Source: Bacteroidota bacterium (GTDB taxonomy: Bacteria > Bacteroidota > Bacteroidia > Bacteroidales > CG2-30-32-10). From it: a stretch of DNA of 7,151 nucleotides. A program made the translations under genes and the position numbers. The notes under the pieces are model-generated. The model saw nothing but the letters and a program-made list of their open reading frames with translations, did no database searches and was not told the origin of the DNA. Positions 6,328 through 7,151 of the stretch are shown piece after piece (positions within the stretch are counted from its first letter, which is position 1; the number at the start of each line of letters is the position of its first letter). Where the stretch lies: the NCBI GenBank assembly GCA_013334735.1, contig JAAXXA010000142.1, positions 1-7,151 on the forward strand. The letters run 5' to 3'.

Positions 6328-7104
6328 TTAACTGTTTCTGAAATTTAATGTGTTTCTGACGTCAATAAGTTTTGCCAGAATGCTTATAGCGATTTCCTGA
6401 GGTGTTTCCGCTTTAAATTTAATTCCTACAGGCATATCAATATTTTCAAGTTCTTCTTTTGAAAGAATCTTTTCTTCAATAAATCTTTTTTTCAGCAAAT
6501 CCACTTTTCTTGTACTTCCTATCATTCCTATATAGGCATGAGTTTTTTTTGCGACTTTTGCTAAAATATCCTCATCAAACAAATGTTTTGGTGTTACAAT
6601 TATAATATAAGTATGAGCATCAAAAGAAGTATCTTCAATTGCCTGAAAATAATCTTTGTTAACACATGTAAACTGTCCGAAAAATGTATCATCAAAAATA
6701 TGTTCTCTTGGATCGATCAAAGTAATCGAAAAATCAAATTCATTAGCAAATTTCGCTAAAGCTCTTCCAATATGTCCCGCGCCAAAAATAATTAATTTTT
6801 TCGAAGGGCTGATAGGTTCAATATATACTTCCATATAGCCTCCGCAATGCATACCCAAATCTTTTTCAAGGCTAAATTGACATTTTTCAGGTTGCCCTGT
6901 TTTTATAAGTTCAACCGCTTTTTCGGCAACTTCTTTTTCAACACTTCCGCCACCAATGCTTCCATAAATGCTGCCATCAATAAAAACAATCATTTTAGCT
7001 CCCTGTTTGCGTGGTGTTGATCCCTGAGTTTCAATCACAACACATATTGCAGCCTGTTTGCGTTCACTCCTTAGTTCTTCTGCTTTTAAAAATATGCTTT
7101 GCAT
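6328..7104 (-). CDS. xdhC: Molybdenum cofactor insertion chaperone XdhC
   Basis: Proteins of this family bind the molybdenum cofactor, support its sulfuration by a cysteine desulfurase and deliver it to the Mo subunit of xanthine dehydrogenase; they are not part of the final enzyme. The 258-residue protein has the usual two domains. The N-terminal XdhC/CoxI-type domain shows Thr-Gln-Gly-Ser-Thr-Pro-Arg (26-32), Gly-Ser-Ile-Gly-Gly-Gly-Ser-Val-Glu (48-56) and Gly-Met-His-Cys87-Gly-Gly. The C-terminal Rossmann domain shows Phe-Gly-Ala-Gly-His-Ile-Gly (107-113), Asp131-Pro-Arg-Glu, Tyr-Ile-Gly-Met-Ile-Gly-Ser-x-Arg-Lys (191-200) and Ala-Glu-Thr-Pro-Gln-Glu-Ile-Ala (232-239). The ATG at 7104 follows an AAAGGA site. 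It lies upstream of xdhA and xdhB on the same strand, whereas in R. capsulatus xdhC is last. A CoxI-type or other Mo-hydroxylase chaperone is the alternative, but the neighbours favour XdhC. Confidence 0.93.
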   Translation of the reverse strand: MQSIFLKAEELRSERKQAAICVVIETQGSTPRKQGAKMIVFIDGSIYGSIGGGSVEKEVAEKAVELIKTGQPEKCQFSLEKDLGMHCGGYMEVYIEPISPSKKLIIFGAGHIGRALAKFANEFDFSITLIDPREHIFDDTFFGQFTCVNKDYFQAIEDTSFDAHTYIIIVTPKHLFDEDILAKVAKKTHAYIGMIGSTRKVDLLKKRFIEEKILSKEELENIDMPVGIKFKAETPQEIAISILAKLIDVRNTLNFRNS

Positions 7105-7108
7105 AATA

Positions 7109-7114
7109 TCCTTT
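7109..7114 (-). promoter_or_regulatory. Ribosome binding site of xdhC
   Basis: The minus strand reads AAAGGA, then four bases, then the ATG at 7104. This is the only clear Shine-Dalgarno-like site before a start in the window, and it supports this start for xdhC. The spacing is slightly short. Confidence 0.5.
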
Positions 7115-7151
7115 ATTTATTTTTAATAATAATCGTAATAATTGAAGTACG

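Noticed and set aside
6656..6838. Plus-strand open frame of 60 codons within xdhC
   Set aside because: It is antisense to the conserved Rossmann domain of XdhC, with no start signal or recognisable product.

Overview
The window is AT-rich with weak or absent Shine-Dalgarno sequences, and it carries a membrane TPR protein whose C-terminus ends in a Cys/Asp-Trp/Tyr-Cys pattern that I associate with Bacteroidota TPR proteins. This suggests an environmental Bacteroidota, possibly Bacteroidales-like. The assignment is an inference from style and gene content, since no rRNA or other marker gene is present.

Left part (1-2168, plus strand). The window opens on the last codons of a gene ending at 74. 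Its C-terminal 22 residues align without gaps to the C-terminus of the next gene, so two related TPR proteins appear to lie in tandem. A 162-base gap with two adjoining inverted repeats follows. Then comes a complete 643-residue protein (237-2168): a multi-spanning GT-C-like membrane domain resembling the TMTC/DUF1736 group, followed by about five TPR units. Its substrate is unknown.

Middle (2169-2266). This is a short convergent intergenic region with a bulged stem-loop that may end transcription from one or both sides.

Right part (2267-7104, minus strand). In transcription order this holds xdhC (7104-6328), a 305-base gap, xdhA (6022-4580) and xdhB (4573-2267). XdhA carries two [2Fe-2S] clusters and FAD. 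XdhB carries the molybdenum cofactor. XdhC is the chaperone that binds, helps sulfurate and inserts that cofactor. The split of subunits matches the Rhodobacter capsulatus type (FeS and FAD on one chain, Mo on the other), but xdhC comes first instead of last. XdhB has both the Glu and the Arg that separate xanthine dehydrogenases from aldehyde oxidases, so hypoxanthine/xanthine oxidation to urate is the likely reaction. Electrons would pass from Mo through the two FeS clusters to FAD and then to NAD+ or another acceptor. No purine transporter, deaminase or urate-degrading gene is in the window.

I do not see a clearly undescribed system. The points most worth a second look are the tandem TPR paralogs with structured DNA between them, the lead position of xdhC with a repeat-rich 305-base spacer, and a possible dispersed repeat at the xdhC end of that spacer.
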